The notes: generated by a model from the letters alone, not told the origin. A stretch of 64,000 nucleotides of DNA from Shewanella japonica (GCF_002075795.1 NZ_CP020472.1:4830501-4894500), one strand, 5' to 3'. Positions 18,562-28,330 are shown, counted from the first letter of the stretch. Program-made: numbers and translations.

Positions 18562-19335
18562 TCAGTCCGAAGAATGATCATGGGTAATGACCCATTTATC
18601 ATCAATACGCTCGATTAATAAGGTGAATACACCACTGGGTTTATCTTTCGCACGCTCAAGTGTCCAGCGTCCAACTACGAGTGCGGCATAATTACTGAGC
18701 ATTTTGATTTCACGTACATTAAAGCTCAATTTCCCCATACGTTCTTGTGTCGGATAACTGCGTTTGTAGCTACTTAATATTGAGTCCCAGCCATAATTGT
18801 ATTTGCCATTAGACACAAATCGCAACTTATCGCTTTTCCAATAACCTTGCATATAGGCATCAATATCACCACTGTTCCATGCTTTTTCTTGATTCGAAAT
18901 AACCGCACGGATCCTATCGGTCGGAATAGCACTATTCGAATTCACCTCATCAAGGGAAATCGAGGCTGTATCTTCAGGGTTAATATCCACTGCTGCGACG
19001 GGGGTTGTCGGCGTATAGATGTCAGGTTGCTTTTCTGCCTCGCTTTTGAGTTCATTGACAGCATCATCTTGCGCTGCAGTTGCTACTTTATCAGGCGCAG
19101 TTTCGCTTTCGACAGGCGAAATTGCCCCCGTTTCTACAACTTGATCTGTCACCGGCTTTAACGGAACCGTTTTCAGCACTTGTTCGGTTTGCTCCGCCAA
19201 AACAACATCATTGTCAGATTTAGCTGCAGTCACTTGAGTATCATCGTTAACCTTAGCGTCATTCGCGACAGCCAGTACTAGCGGCGACATACAGTATGCC
19301 ATTACACTAAGGCAAAAAATTGTAAGGTGCTTCAC
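18562..19335 (-). CDS. Secreted protein with C-terminal NTF2/SnoaL-like domain
   Basis: The 257-residue protein has a signal peptide (cleavage near VLAVA), a low-complexity Thr/Val/Asp/Glu/Ala-rich region up to about 130, and then a domain of about 120 residues. That domain (IRAVISNQEKAWNSGDIDAYMQGYW to the end) has the cone-shaped NTF2/SnoaL pattern seen in DUF4440-type proteins. Such domains bind small ligands or act as isomerases. No catalytic assignment can be made here. Periplasmic location is inferred from the signal. Confidence 0.75.
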   Translation of the reverse strand: MKHLTIFCLSVMAYCMSPLVLAVANDAKVNDDTQVTAAKSDNDVVLAEQTEQVLKTVPLKPVTDQVVETGAISPVESETAPDKVATAAQDDAVNELKSEAEKQPDIYTPTTPVAAVDINPEDTASISLDEVNSNSAIPTDRIRAVISNQEKAWNSGDIDAYMQGYWKSDKLRFVSNGKYNYGWDSILSSYKRSYPTQERMGKLSFNVREIKMLSNYAALVVGRWTLERAKDKPSGVFTLLIERIDDKWVITHDHSSD

Positions 19336-19558
19336 ACACTCTCCTTGTCATGACTAAGTGTTGATATTCCATTTAAGGCATGCCAACTTAGTACTTTTGT
19401 ATGATTATTCTCGGCCAAATAAGCACGTTCATTATCTGACTTTCTATGAGTGACAAACTAATATCATTCACTAGCACTGCAGAATTAATCATAAAATATT
19501 TCATTATCTTATCGTTAGATTCTAACGTAAATAGTAACAATAAACTGGAAAATACCCC

Positions 19559-20131
19559 ATGTTTCGCAAATTTTGTTTATGGCTTCTCAAAATAAATCAC
19601 TGGCAATTTAAAGGGAGCGCACCACATCAAGGGCAGTTCATTATGGTCGTTGGCCCACATACCAGTAATTGGGATTTCATCATTGGTATTATTGCCCGTT
19701 TCGCCTTAGGTATTAAAATTCACTTTCTAGGCAAACATCAATTGTTTTTACCCCCTTGGGGCTGGTTCTTTAAATTATTAGGTGGCAGTCCAGTAGACCG
19801 AAGGAAAAATAACAATATGGTTGATGCCGCTGTGGCATTGTTTGCAGCAGATCCACAATATAAATTGGCATTAGCTCCTGAAGGGACTCGAAGCCCTGTC
19901 ACACGTTGGAAAACTGGCTTTTATCATATTGCCGCAAAAGCTAAAGTTCCGATAATTACCGTCGGCCTCGACTTTGCTCGTAAAACCATTGTGATTAATC
20001 AACCGATGAATACCAGTGGCGATATGACCGCAGATATGAATCAAATTTTAGATTTTTTTCGAGGAATTTCAGGTCAGCACCCTAAAGTTATTCCAGAATA
20101 CATACCTGCAAAAACAAAAAAGTCGAGCTAG
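19559..20131 (+). CDS. Lysophospholipid acyltransferase (PlsC-like)
   Basis: The 190-residue protein has the acyltransferase motifs of the LPLAT/PlsC family: block I GPHTSNWDF (the H-x4-D catalytic pair), block II near GGSPVDRRKNN, and block III LAPEGTRS. It lacks an obvious N-terminal membrane helix and is shorter than PlsC (about 245), like the short LPLAT proteins of marine gammaproteobacteria. It would acylate a lysophosphatidic-type acceptor at the inner face of the membrane. The stop overlaps the following terminator. Confidence 0.85.
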   Translation: MFRKFCLWLLKINHWQFKGSAPHQGQFIMVVGPHTSNWDFIIGIIARFALGIKIHFLGKHQLFLPPWGWFFKLLGGSPVDRRKNNNMVDAAVALFAADPQYKLALAPEGTRSPVTRWKTGFYHIAAKAKVPIITVGLDFARKTIVINQPMNTSGDMTADMNQILDFFRGISGQHPKVIPEYIPAKTKKSS

Positions 20132-20143
20132 TTAAGCTCGACT
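20121..20143. terminator. Bidirectional terminator between the acyltransferase and MscS genes
   Basis: AGTCGAGCT-agtta-AGCTCGACT has an A-tract on the left and TTTATG on the right. It serves two convergent genes; the acyltransferase stop codon lies inside the loop region. Confidence 0.8.
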
Positions 20144-20158
20144 TTATGCGTAATGAGA

Positions 20159-21427
20159 TTAATGTGCAGCGCTTTCAGGCTTGATGCTGCGAATATCTTC
20201 ACCTGTCGGATTTTGGAATGCTTTCAAGCCAAATTCTGGCAGAATAGCAAAAATATGATCAAATATATCCGCTTGTATTCCCTCATAAAATGCCCAACGA
20301 GTATCATTGGTAAACACATACAGCTCAATCGGTAAACCTTGAGTCGTTGGCGCTAATTGGCGCACCATTAAGGTCATATCCTTATGAAGTTTATTATTAT
20401 TTTTAAGGTAAGCATCTAAATAAGCACGGAAAGTCCCGACATTGGTTAATCGTCTGCCATTCACTGGCATTTCAATATCGCTCACTTGTTCATTCGCATG
20501 GTTAATTTCAGACACCATTTTCGGGAAATAGTCTTTTAAGTAGTTCACCTTAGATAACCGCGTCATATCTTCTTCGGTTAAAAAGTGAATACTATTAACG
20601 TCGATATTGAGTGAGCGCTTGATTCGGCGTCCGCCCTTTTCTGACATTCCACGCCAATTTTTAAACGCATCAGACACCAATGCATAAGCTGGGATCATCG
20701 TGATCGTGTTATCCCAATTACGCACCTTCACGGTATTTAAAGAGACCTCGTCAACAGCACCATCGGCGCCGTATTTATCCATTTGGATCCAGTCACCTTT
20801 ACTCACCATGCGGTTAGCTGCAAGCTGAATACCTGCAACAAACCCTAAAATGGTATCTCTAAATACCAACATCACTAAACCTGTAGCGACACCTAAACCA
20901 CTCAAGAAATAGATTGGCGACTGATCCGCAATAACAGAGATTGAAATGATAAAACCAATAAAGAAGAGAAACAGTTTAAATAGCTGCACGAAACTTTTAA
21001 CCGGTAGTCGGCGACTAATTTGTCTGACATCGGCAATTTCATTCACTGCATCAAGGCATGAATAAATAGCTCGGATAACAAAAATAACCACGAGAACACT
21101 CATGGCTCGGTCAATAATAGTGCCAAGCAAGTCTTGGTGAGTCAGAATAATGGGTATCAACAAATCTAATACCATTATGGGTATCAATAGCGCTAACTTC
21201 TCCAATACGCCGTAGCGCATAAAGATATCATCCCAAGTCACTGCTGACTTACGGATCATGGCATTGACCGCTTTCACAAACACCTTGCGAGTAATGTAAT
21301 ACGCAATCGCTGCAATCAGTAGACTAGCAAACAATAAAATTGAGGTTGCGAGGCCATCTGACGGCTGGCTATTTACCCCAACTTCTAATAACCATGCGGC
21401 GATATCTGAACGTAACTCGTTATCCAC
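20159..21427 (-). CDS. Mechanosensitive ion channel, MscS family (YbdG-like)
   Basis: This 422-residue inner-membrane channel has about five N-terminal helices and then the pore/beta region: FFIGFIISI, GVATGLVMLVFRDTILGFVAGIQLAANRMVSKGDWI and VRNWDNTITMIPAYALV. The C-terminal domain is soluble. Length and motifs match the E. coli YbdG (miniconductance) class rather than small MscS. A GTG start at 21427 with AAGGA 8 nt upstream is preferred over the longer frame, which would add 20 residues. It protects against osmotic downshock. Confidence 0.87.
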   Translation of the reverse strand: MDNELRSDIAAWLLEVGVNSQPSDGLATSILLFASLLIAAIAYYITRKVFVKAVNAMIRKSAVTWDDIFMRYGVLEKLALLIPIMVLDLLIPIILTHQDLLGTIIDRAMSVLVVIFVIRAIYSCLDAVNEIADVRQISRRLPVKSFVQLFKLFLFFIGFIISISVIADQSPIYFLSGLGVATGLVMLVFRDTILGFVAGIQLAANRMVSKGDWIQMDKYGADGAVDEVSLNTVKVRNWDNTITMIPAYALVSDAFKNWRGMSEKGGRRIKRSLNIDVNSIHFLTEEDMTRLSKVNYLKDYFPKMVSEINHANEQVSDIEMPVNGRRLTNVGTFRAYLDAYLKNNNKLHKDMTLMVRQLAPTTQGLPIELYVFTNDTRWAFYEGIQADIFDHIFAILPEFGLKAFQNPTGEDIRSIKPESAAH

Positions 21428-21654
21428 TATTGATTCCTTTAGCACTTGAAAACACTGACTAACATAGCATATTTCTCGCAAGAGCAATGATAATCAATTA
21501 TATGACACTGACACATAAAACCGCTCACTGACATGAAACAAGTCGCTAACAATTAACCCAAAATCAACGACAATGTCGTGAAAGATACGCGCAATTATTG
21601 ACCTCCAGCCTTTAGCAACTAACAATAGCGCCATCTAATCAGGTAGAGGTTTAC

Positions 21655-22194
21655 ATGAAACAAATTTGGCTCACTTTACTATTCACTTTTAGCTTAGTCG
21701 CATATAGCCAACACGCCCAAGCAAGCACAGAGGAACCTCAACAGTTCAAGCCTTCTGTTGCCCTATTAGTCGACTATATTGATACTCGTGGTGACATGTT
21801 TGGTGTCACTATTGCAGCCAAACACTTTGACCCTGATTATGCGGATTGGGGATACTATATCGGCTATGCATGGGGCAGTGAGTACGATATTGATGTTCCA
21901 GAACCTGGCGAAGGCTATGCTAAAGAGTACATGTGGCGTTTTGGTTTGAGCTATAGCTTAACTCAAGATTTAAGTGTGTACGCTGGCGCCACGGCGTTTA
22001 TCTACGAAGAAAACACCACAGATAATATCGTCCCACTGATTGTTGGTGCTGAGCCTGTTTGGGAGCGTGAACGTCAAAAGGACTGGGGAGCGGAAGTCGG
22101 CCTCAGATACACCATTATGAATGGCTTTGTGATTGGTGCAGGTTACGATACCAACTCAGAAGCAGCGGTCATATCCATTGGTGTCACCATGTAA
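21655..22194 (+). CDS. Small secreted beta-barrel-like protein of unknown function
   Basis: The 179-residue protein has a signal peptide (cleavage near HAQAS). Its alternating aromatic/hydrophobic strands (WGYYIGYAWG, MWRFGLSYSL, SVYAGATAFIY, WGAEVGLRYTI, FVIGAGYDT) end VISIGVTM, like a small outer-membrane barrel of the OmpW/YfaZ size. I did not recognise a specific family. It has its own strong terminator and a strong GAGGT ribosome binding site. Confidence 0.65.
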   Translation: MKQIWLTLLFTFSLVAYSQHAQASTEEPQQFKPSVALLVDYIDTRGDMFGVTIAAKHFDPDYADWGYYIGYAWGSEYDIDVPEPGEGYAKEYMWRFGLSYSLTQDLSVYAGATAFIYEENTTDNIVPLIVGAEPVWERERQKDWGAEVGLRYTIMNGFVIGAGYDTNSEAAVISIGVTM

Positions 22195-22200
22195 TATTTC

Positions 22201-22233
22201 CCCAATAAAAATCCCTAATAAAAATCCCTAACA
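22201..22233 (+). repeat. Short tandem repeat, period 13
   Basis: The unit AATAAAAATCCCT occurs twice in tandem, with a third degenerate copy (AACAAAAAAGG) running into the terminator. It starts just after the stop codon of the barrel-like gene. It looks like simple slippage duplication. Confidence 0.6.
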
Positions 22234-22257
22234 AAAAAGGACCTTGCGGTCCTTTTT
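22234..22257. terminator. Bidirectional terminator
   Basis: AAAAAGGACC-ttgc-GGTCCTTTTT is a perfect ten-pair stem with an A-tract and T-tract. It serves the barrel-like gene (plus) and hutH (minus). Confidence 0.92.
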
Positions 22258-22298
22258 GTTATCACTCTCACTTAGTCAACGCACTACATCATCGACAT

Positions 22299-23840
22299 TT
22301 AAAAGCTCGCCAATAAACCCGCAGGCAGATAACGGTTAAAACTCGCGCTGTATAGCAAGTCTGTTGCATTATCGATATCAGGCGCAAAGAAACGGTCTTT
22401 ATCATAATACTCAACAACTTCTCGTAACTGCGCTTTCGCACTCGCTACAGCTTTACTTGGCTGTAATGGCTTGCGGAAATCAAGCCCTTGCGCCGCAGCA
22501 AGTAATTCAACCGCCAATACACCTCGTGTATTTTCAGACATATCACGCAAACGTCGAGCAGCAAATGTAGCCATCGAAACATGATCTTCTTGGTTGGCAG
22601 ACGTCGGCAGACTGTCTACTGATGCTGGGTGAGCATAAGTTTTGTTCTCTGATGCCAGCGCCGCAGCTGTCACTTGAGCAATCATAAAGCCAGAGTTAAC
22701 CCCACCATTTTCCACCAAAAATGGCGGTAGTTTTGACAAGCTAGAGTCAATCAGTAGCGCAATACGACGCTCAGCTATCGATCCCAGTTCGGCGATGGCA
22801 ATAGCAAGGTTATCGGCCGCCATAGCAACTGGCTCCGCATGGAAGTTACCACCAGAGATAATATCGCCTGTATCTTGGAATACTAATGGGTTGTCAGTCA
22901 CACCATTAGATTCAACCGCCAACACCTCAGCCGCATGACGTATTTGGGTTAAGCATGCCCCTAATACCTGTGGCTGGCAGCGCAGTGAATAGGGATCTTG
23001 TACTTTTTCGCAATCAACATGGCTTTGGCTAATCTCAGACTCATCACCTAGCAAATGACGGAAAATAGCTGCTGAGTCAATTTGACCTTTTTGGCCTCGT
23101 GCAGCATGAATACGTGCATCAAATGGACTGCGACTGCCCATGGCAGCCTCGACACTCATTGCACCAATCACGGAACTGGCAGCAAAGAGGTCTTCAGCGT
23201 GGAATAACCCTTCAAGCGCCAATGCTGTTGATGCTTGGGTGCCATTTAATAAAGCTAAACCTTCTTTAGCAGCGAGCTCAATTGGCTCAAGCCCAGCAAT
23301 TTCAAGCCCTTCTGTCGCTGTGATGATTTGACCTTGGTAGCTCATTTCACCTTCACCAAGTAACGGCAGACACATATGTGACAAGGGGGCTAAGTCACCT
23401 GATGCACCAACTGAGCCTTTTTCAGGAATACATGGATAAACACCCGCATTGACCAACTGAATAAGAAAGTTAATCACTTCTAATCGGATACCTGAAAAAC
23501 CACGGCTCAGAGAGTTAATCTTCAATACCATCATCAATCGCACAGTGGCATCTTGCATATATTGCCCAGTACCAGCAGCATGAGAAAGCACGATAGAGCG
23601 CTGCAGTAATTGCAAATCTTCTGGCGCGATTTTAGTGTTGGCTAATAAGCCAAAGCCCGTATTAATACCATAAACCGTGCGGCCTTCATCTAAGACTTGT
23701 TGCACTAACCCAGCACTGGTATTGATGTCTGCAATCGCTTCATCTGCTAAGGTGATGTTCACTGAAGCACGGCTAATTTTACGTAACTGAGCCAGTGATA
23801 GCGTACCTGGGTTCAGTAATAATCTATGTTGTACCGTCAT
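22299..23840 (-). CDS. hutH: Histidine ammonia-lyase
   Basis: HutH converts L-histidine to urocanate and ammonia, the first step of histidine breakdown. The 513-residue protein carries the GSVGASGDLAPLSH motif, whose Ala146-Ser147-Gly148 forms the MIO prosthetic group, and the YGINTGFG motif at 57-64. The ATG at 23840 overlaps the hutU stop (TAATG), so HutU and HutH are translationally coupled. It is the last gene of the leftward hut operon and is followed by a terminator. A hutG (formiminoglutamase) gene is not present here. Confidence 0.97.
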   Translation of the reverse strand: MTVQHRLLLNPGTLSLAQLRKISRASVNITLADEAIADINTSAGLVQQVLDEGRTVYGINTGFGLLANTKIAPEDLQLLQRSIVLSHAAGTGQYMQDATVRLMMVLKINSLSRGFSGIRLEVINFLIQLVNAGVYPCIPEKGSVGASGDLAPLSHMCLPLLGEGEMSYQGQIITATEGLEIAGLEPIELAAKEGLALLNGTQASTALALEGLFHAEDLFAASSVIGAMSVEAAMGSRSPFDARIHAARGQKGQIDSAAIFRHLLGDESEISQSHVDCEKVQDPYSLRCQPQVLGACLTQIRHAAEVLAVESNGVTDNPLVFQDTGDIISGGNFHAEPVAMAADNLAIAIAELGSIAERRIALLIDSSLSKLPPFLVENGGVNSGFMIAQVTAAALASENKTYAHPASVDSLPTSANQEDHVSMATFAARRLRDMSENTRGVLAVELLAAAQGLDFRKPLQPSKAVASAKAQLREVVEYYDKDRFFAPDIDNATDLLYSASFNRYLPAGLLASF

Positions 23841-25513
23841 TACTTCACTCCTTGCATTGGTAAATCTAGACCTTGCTCTTTCGCGCAATCAATGGCGATA
23901 TCGTAACCAGCATCAGCATGTCGCATAACACCTGTTGCTGGGTCATTCCACAACACGCGTCCTAAACGCGCAGCAGCGTCATCACTGCCATCTGCCACAA
24001 TCACCACACCAGAATGTTGACTAAAGCCCATACCAACGCCACCTCCATGGTGCAGCGACACCCAAGTTGCGCCGCTAGCAGTATTTAATAAAGCATTCAT
24101 TAGTGGCCAGTCTGATACAGCATCAGAGCCATCAAGCATCGATTCCGTTTCACGGTTTGGACTAGCAACAGAGCCAGAGTCAAGATGATCACGTCCAATC
24201 ACAATCGGCGCAGATAATTCACCATTTTTCACCATTTCGTTAAATGCTAAGGCTAAACGTGCACGGTCTTTTAGCCCTACCCAGCAAATTCGCGCCGGTA
24301 ACCCTTGAAACTCAATACGCTCACGGGCCATATCTAACCAATTATGCAAATGCGGGTTATCAGGAATTAACTCTTTTACCTTGGCATCGGTTTTATAAAT
24401 ATCTTCAGGATCACCAGATAAAGCGACCCAACGGAAAGGGCCAATCCCTTCACAAAATAATGGACGCACATATGCAGGAACAAAACCTGGGAAATCAAAG
24501 GCATTTTCAACACCTTCTTCAAATGCCATCTGACGAATGTTATTACCGTAATCGGTGGTAGCCGCGCCTGCTGCTTGCAGCGCTAGCATCGCGTTAACTT
24601 GAACAGCCATCGATTGTTTAGCCGCTTTAACTACAGCAGATTCGTCAGTTTTACGCATTTCAGCAGCGTGCTCTAACGTCCAGCCTTGAGGCAAATAACC
24701 ATTTAATGGATCGTGCGCAGATGTTTGGTCAGTGACCACATCTGGCGTCACACCGCGCTCAACTAATTCCGCAAAAATGTCAGCAGCATTAGCGAGTAGT
24801 CCGACAGAAACAGGTTTGCCAATGGCATTAGCTTCATCAATCATGGCCAAAGCCTCATCTAATGAGGTCGCTTTCTTATCCACATAACGAGTGCGCAGAC
24901 GGAAATCAATACGCGTTTCATCGACTTCACATGCCAATACTGAATAACCCGCCATGGTGCCAGCAAGGGGTTGTGCGCCGCCCATACCACCCAGGCCGCC
25001 CGTTAAAATCCACTTACCTGCTGCATTGCCTTCAAAGTGCTGTTTTGCCATCGCGACAAAGGTCTCGTAAGTGCCTTGAACAATCCCTTGAGTACCAATA
25101 TAAATCCACGAGCCTGCGGTCATTTGGCCGTACATGGCCAAGCCTTTTTTATCCAGCTCGTTGAAGTGCTCCCAATTAGCCCAGTGTGGAACTAAGTTTG
25201 AGTTGGCAATAATCACTCTCGGTGCATTATCATGGGTTTTAAATACGCCAACAGGTTTACCAGACTGAACAAGTAAGGTTTCATCGTCTTCAAGACGTTG
25301 AAGCACTTCAATAATTTTGTCATAGCATTGCCAATCACGAGCTGCGCGGCCAATACCGCCATAAACCACTAAGTCTTCAGGTCGCTCAGCAACATCTGGG
25401 TGTAAGTTATTCATTAACATCCGCATTGCAGCTTCAGTTAACCAGCTTTTACAGGCGAGTGTCGTGCCGTGAGGTGCGATAATATTACGGCTAGGGTCGT
25501 GTCTATTACTCAT
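23840..25513 (-). CDS. hutU: Urocanate hydratase
   Basis: HutU hydrates urocanate to imidazolonepropionate using tightly bound NAD+. The 557-residue length is typical. The GGLGGMGGAQP glycine-rich NAD loop and the later SGDPEDIY and SHHGGGVGMGFSQHSG motifs are present. The ATG at 25513 with GAAGGAAATATA upstream is chosen over an upstream in-frame start. It lies 79 bp after hutC with no separate operator visible between them, so hutC-hutU-hutH is probably one unit. Confidence 0.97.
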   Translation of the reverse strand: MSNRHDPSRNIIAPHGTTLACKSWLTEAAMRMLMNNLHPDVAERPEDLVVYGGIGRAARDWQCYDKIIEVLQRLEDDETLLVQSGKPVGVFKTHDNAPRVIIANSNLVPHWANWEHFNELDKKGLAMYGQMTAGSWIYIGTQGIVQGTYETFVAMAKQHFEGNAAGKWILTGGLGGMGGAQPLAGTMAGYSVLACEVDETRIDFRLRTRYVDKKATSLDEALAMIDEANAIGKPVSVGLLANAADIFAELVERGVTPDVVTDQTSAHDPLNGYLPQGWTLEHAAEMRKTDESAVVKAAKQSMAVQVNAMLALQAAGAATTDYGNNIRQMAFEEGVENAFDFPGFVPAYVRPLFCEGIGPFRWVALSGDPEDIYKTDAKVKELIPDNPHLHNWLDMARERIEFQGLPARICWVGLKDRARLALAFNEMVKNGELSAPIVIGRDHLDSGSVASPNRETESMLDGSDAVSDWPLMNALLNTASGATWVSLHHGGGVGMGFSQHSGVVIVADGSDDAAARLGRVLWNDPATGVMRHADAGYDIAIDCAKEQGLDLPMQGVK

Positions 25514-25592
25514 TATATTTCCTTCAATTATCTTCAACTGTTAACACTCAAAGGTGCTAAAGCCTGACTTTTTTGTTTTTATAAATGACAAT

Positions 25593-26300
25593 CTATCGGT
25601 TAAACGTTAAATGACCACCTAGTCTGAATTGACTGCCGGGGTGAGTTAATCGAGCAAAACTCACCACCCCTTTTCGAGACCAAGTGCGACGTAAAATTTG
25701 TAAGCAAGGTTCTGTAGGCTCAATGGCTAAACGCTGTTGGGTTTGCTCATTGGCAATAACGGCTTCAATGGTATGGCGAGCTTCGGTTAAGGGAGCGACT
25801 TTAGATAAATACTCGTGAGGCGTAAGCAGATTGAAATCTTGTTTTAAATAGTCGGGGATCATTTGCGGATTCACATAACGCTCTTCCACTTGCAAAGGTT
25901 TATCTTGTTCGCAATGCACCAATACTGAATAAAAAACTGGGCTGCCTTCTTCAAGCCCTAACGAAATAGCCACTGCACTGGGTGCACTTACTTGTGCCAA
26001 TTCAAGTTGCTTAACACTGTAGCCATGCCCCCTGTCTTTAATCTCATCGGCAATATTGCGAATGGCTAATAACGAAGACTGCGATTTAAGCCCCGCAACA
26101 AAAGTACCTAATCCTTGACTGCGCTCTAACACTCCAGATTCCACCAATTCTGTTAATGCACGACGTGCGGTCATTCGACTACAATCAAACAACTCAGTTA
26201 ACTGGTTTTCAGAAGGCACGCGATCATTCTCTTGCCATTCGCCCGCTTCAATGCGCGCTAAAATGTACTGCTTAATTTGTGCAAATTTTGCTAGTGCCAT
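25593..26300 (-). CDS. hutC: Histidine utilisation repressor, GntR/HutC family
   Basis: This is a GntR-type repressor with an N-terminal winged helix (RVPSENQLTELFDCSRMTARRALTELVESGVLERSQGLGTFVA) and a C-terminal UTRA ligand-binding domain (PLQVEERYVNP, EPCLQILRRTW). It binds operators in the hut promoters and is released by urocanate. The ATG at 26300 gives the usual start MALAKFAQIK (about 235 residues); the frame is open 63 bp further. It is divergent from hutI, with a perfect palindrome between them. Confidence 0.93.
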   Translation of the reverse strand: MALAKFAQIKQYILARIEAGEWQENDRVPSENQLTELFDCSRMTARRALTELVESGVLERSQGLGTFVAGLKSQSSLLAIRNIADEIKDRGHGYSVKQLELAQVSAPSAVAISLGLEEGSPVFYSVLVHCEQDKPLQVEERYVNPQMIPDYLKQDFNLLTPHEYLSKVAPLTEARHTIEAVIANEQTQQRLAIEPTEPCLQILRRTWSRKGVVSFARLTHPGSQFRLGGHLTFNR

Positions 26301-26455
26301 CGTCTTATCCAATTGAGTAAAATGTGTTGTAGTTGCACGCGCTAGAGGGTTTATTAGTGGCAAGCGATAAGGTTTTCATGAATAGAACTGCCTAAAACTT
26401 GCTTATTTTGGTGAATTAACCCACGTTACGATTAAAAACTCGGCGTTAACCTTAC

Positions 26456-26469
26456 CTTGTATATACAAG
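26456..26469. promoter_or_regulatory. HutC operator palindrome
   Basis: CTTGTATATACAAG is a perfect 14 bp palindrome and matches the TGTATATACA-type core known for HutC/GntR repressors. It lies between divergent hutC and hutI and can control both. Confidence 0.8.
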
Positions 26470-26471
26470 TT

Positions 26472-26488
26472 AAAACAAGTATTGTTTT
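26472..26488. promoter_or_regulatory. Second inverted repeat in the hut divergent promoter
   Basis: AAAACAA-gta-TTGTTTT starts three bases after the HutC operator. It may be a second, weaker repressor site or overlap the hutI core promoter. Confidence 0.4.
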
Positions 26489-26527
26489 GCCTTAATCGAA
26501 TAATTAATTTTACGCTCAGGAGTTGCC

Positions 26528-27754
26528 ATGTCGTGGGACCACGTTTGGATTGACGTTAATATTGCTACTATGGATCCAGATAATTCAGCAGCTTATGGCG
26601 CTATCACTGATGCCGCTATTGCAGTTAAAGACGGCAAAATTGCTTGGCTTGGACCGCGCAAAGAATTACCTGACTTTGATGTATTTGATATGCCCGTATA
26701 TCGTGGTCGTGGCGGATGGATAACCCCTGGCCTTATTGATGCCCATACTCATTTAGTGTTCGCAGGCAACCGTGCCAACGAGTTTGAAATGCGACTTGAA
26801 GGCGCAAGCTATGAAGATATTGCTCGTGCTGGAGGAGGTATCATTTCGACAGTTAATGCTTGCCGTGAAGCGGAAGAAGCTGAATTATTCGATCTCGGCC
26901 GTCAACGCCTCAATGCTCTAGCCAAAGAAGGGGTGACGACAGTTGAGATTAAATCAGGCTACGGATTAAATACCGAGACGGAAGTGAAATTACTCAAGGT
27001 TGCACGTGAACTAGGGCGCAATCATCATGTCGATGTAAAAACAACTTTTCTTGGCGCTCATGCTATTCCACCAGAATATAAACATGATACAGAGGCCTAT
27101 GTGGATCTCGTCATTAACGAGATGTTGCCTGCCGTTATTGAACAAAACCTTGCTGATGCAGCTGATGTTTTTTGTGAAAACATTGCCTTCAACCTTGACC
27201 AAACAGAGCGAGTATTAACTGCCGCAAAAACGGCAGGCCTCGAAATAAAACTTCATGCCGAGCAACTGTCTAATATGGGCGGTTCGACGATGGCCGCTAA
27301 GTTGGGCGCAAAATCAGTCGATCATATTGAATACCTCGATGAAGCTGGCGTTAAAGCACTTGCAGAAAGTGGCACCTGCGCCACCTTGCTACCTGGAGCG
27401 TTTTATTTTCTGCGTGAAACGAAAATGCCACCGATTGAACTATTACGTCAATATAACGTGCCGATTGTGGTTGCTAGCGACTTTAACCCTGGCTCATCGC
27501 CTATTTGTTCCACCTTATTGATGTTGAACATGGCTTGCACTTTATTCAAACTCACCCCAGAAGAAGCATTAAAAGGAATAACGGTAAACGCAGCCAAAGC
27601 GTTAGGAATAGAACAAAATGTTGGTATGCTTGCACAAGGTATGCAGGCCGATTTCTGTCTTTGGGATATTGCCACACCAGCTCAATTGGCCTACGCCTAT
27701 GGAGTGAATCCGTGTAAAGATGTCGTCAAAAATGGTGTGCTAGTTCATCAATAA
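26528..27754 (+). CDS. hutI: Imidazolonepropionase
   Basis: HutI hydrolyses imidazolone-5-propionate to N-formimino-L-glutamate, the third step of the pathway. The 408-residue amidohydrolase has the metal-binding DAHTHLVFAGNR motif near residue 73, the substrate loop GGIISTV, the FLGAHAIPPEYK and KLHAEQLSNMGG motifs, and the catalytic Asp in VASDFNPGSSP. AGGAG lies 6 nt before the ATG. It is transcribed divergently from hutC-hutU-hutH. Confidence 0.97.
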   Translation: MSWDHVWIDVNIATMDPDNSAAYGAITDAAIAVKDGKIAWLGPRKELPDFDVFDMPVYRGRGGWITPGLIDAHTHLVFAGNRANEFEMRLEGASYEDIARAGGGIISTVNACREAEEAELFDLGRQRLNALAKEGVTTVEIKSGYGLNTETEVKLLKVARELGRNHHVDVKTTFLGAHAIPPEYKHDTEAYVDLVINEMLPAVIEQNLADAADVFCENIAFNLDQTERVLTAAKTAGLEIKLHAEQLSNMGGSTMAAKLGAKSVDHIEYLDEAGVKALAESGTCATLLPGAFYFLRETKMPPIELLRQYNVPIVVASDFNPGSSPICSTLLMLNMACTLFKLTPEEALKGITVNAAKALGIEQNVGMLAQGMQADFCLWDIATPAQLAYAYGVNPCKDVVKNGVLVHQ

Positions 27755-27778
27755 TCCTGCATTAATATCAACATCTGA

Positions 27779-27826
27779 AGAGGGAATTAGTACTCCCTCT
27801 TATTGGGCTATAGTTGGGCTATAGTT
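27779..27826 (+). repeat. Weak hairpin and 11-bp tandem repeat after hutI
   Basis: A hairpin AGAGGGA / TCCCTCT (27779-27785, 27794-27800) lacks a T-run. It is followed by two exact tandem copies of GGGCTATAGTT (27805-27815, 27816-27826) and a degenerate third. This may serve as a weak terminator. Confidence 0.5.
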
Positions 27827-27939
27827 GGTCTTTAGCCGCTCTATAGGCTCACTACAACTCGCATCAGCTCAATATTTTTGAATTGACTAAATGGCCTAAA
27901 ACTCATAAGGTGACCAAAATTTTTCAACCTGTTTAGACC

Positions 27940-28311
27940 ATGACTTCTCAGCTAACACCCATTGGCCTTTTTAAATCTTTATCAGACCCAATACGTCTAT
28001 CAATTGTGATGCTCTTAATTGCAGAAAAAGAGCTATGTGTGTGTGAATTTACCGAAGCACTTGATGAAATACAGCCTAAAATATCCCGTAATCTTGCTCT
28101 ACTAAAAACAGCGGGTCTTGTGGTAAACCGTCGACAGGGGCAATGGATTTATTATTCTATCAATACGCAACTGCCATCTTGGGCAAAAACAGTATTATCA
28201 GAAACCTATAATGGCAATAAAGCACTGGTTGCAGGCCCGCTAGCAAAACTCAATTTAGTCGGTAAAAATGAAGATAGACCTCAAATATTATGTTGTGGTT
28301 CGACAAAGTAA
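27940..28311 (+). CDS. ArsR-family metalloregulator
   Basis: The 123-residue winged-helix regulator has the classical arsenic-sensing motif ELCVCE (two Cys two residues apart, about residues 31-33) in the recognition-helix region, then KISRNLALLKTAGLV. The C-terminus ends ILCCGSTK, a vicinal Cys pair as in As(III)-binding ArsR proteins. It would derepress its target on binding arsenite or antimonite. It is convergent with the ArrB/ArrA-like pair, which supports an arsenic or antimony role there. No arsenite pump gene is adjacent. Confidence 0.88.
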   Translation: MTSQLTPIGLFKSLSDPIRLSIVMLLIAEKELCVCEFTEALDEIQPKISRNLALLKTAGLVVNRRQGQWIYYSINTQLPSWAKTVLSETYNGNKALVAGPLAKLNLVGKNEDRPQILCCGSTK

Positions 28312-28330
28312 ATAACAGAAAACACGAGAA

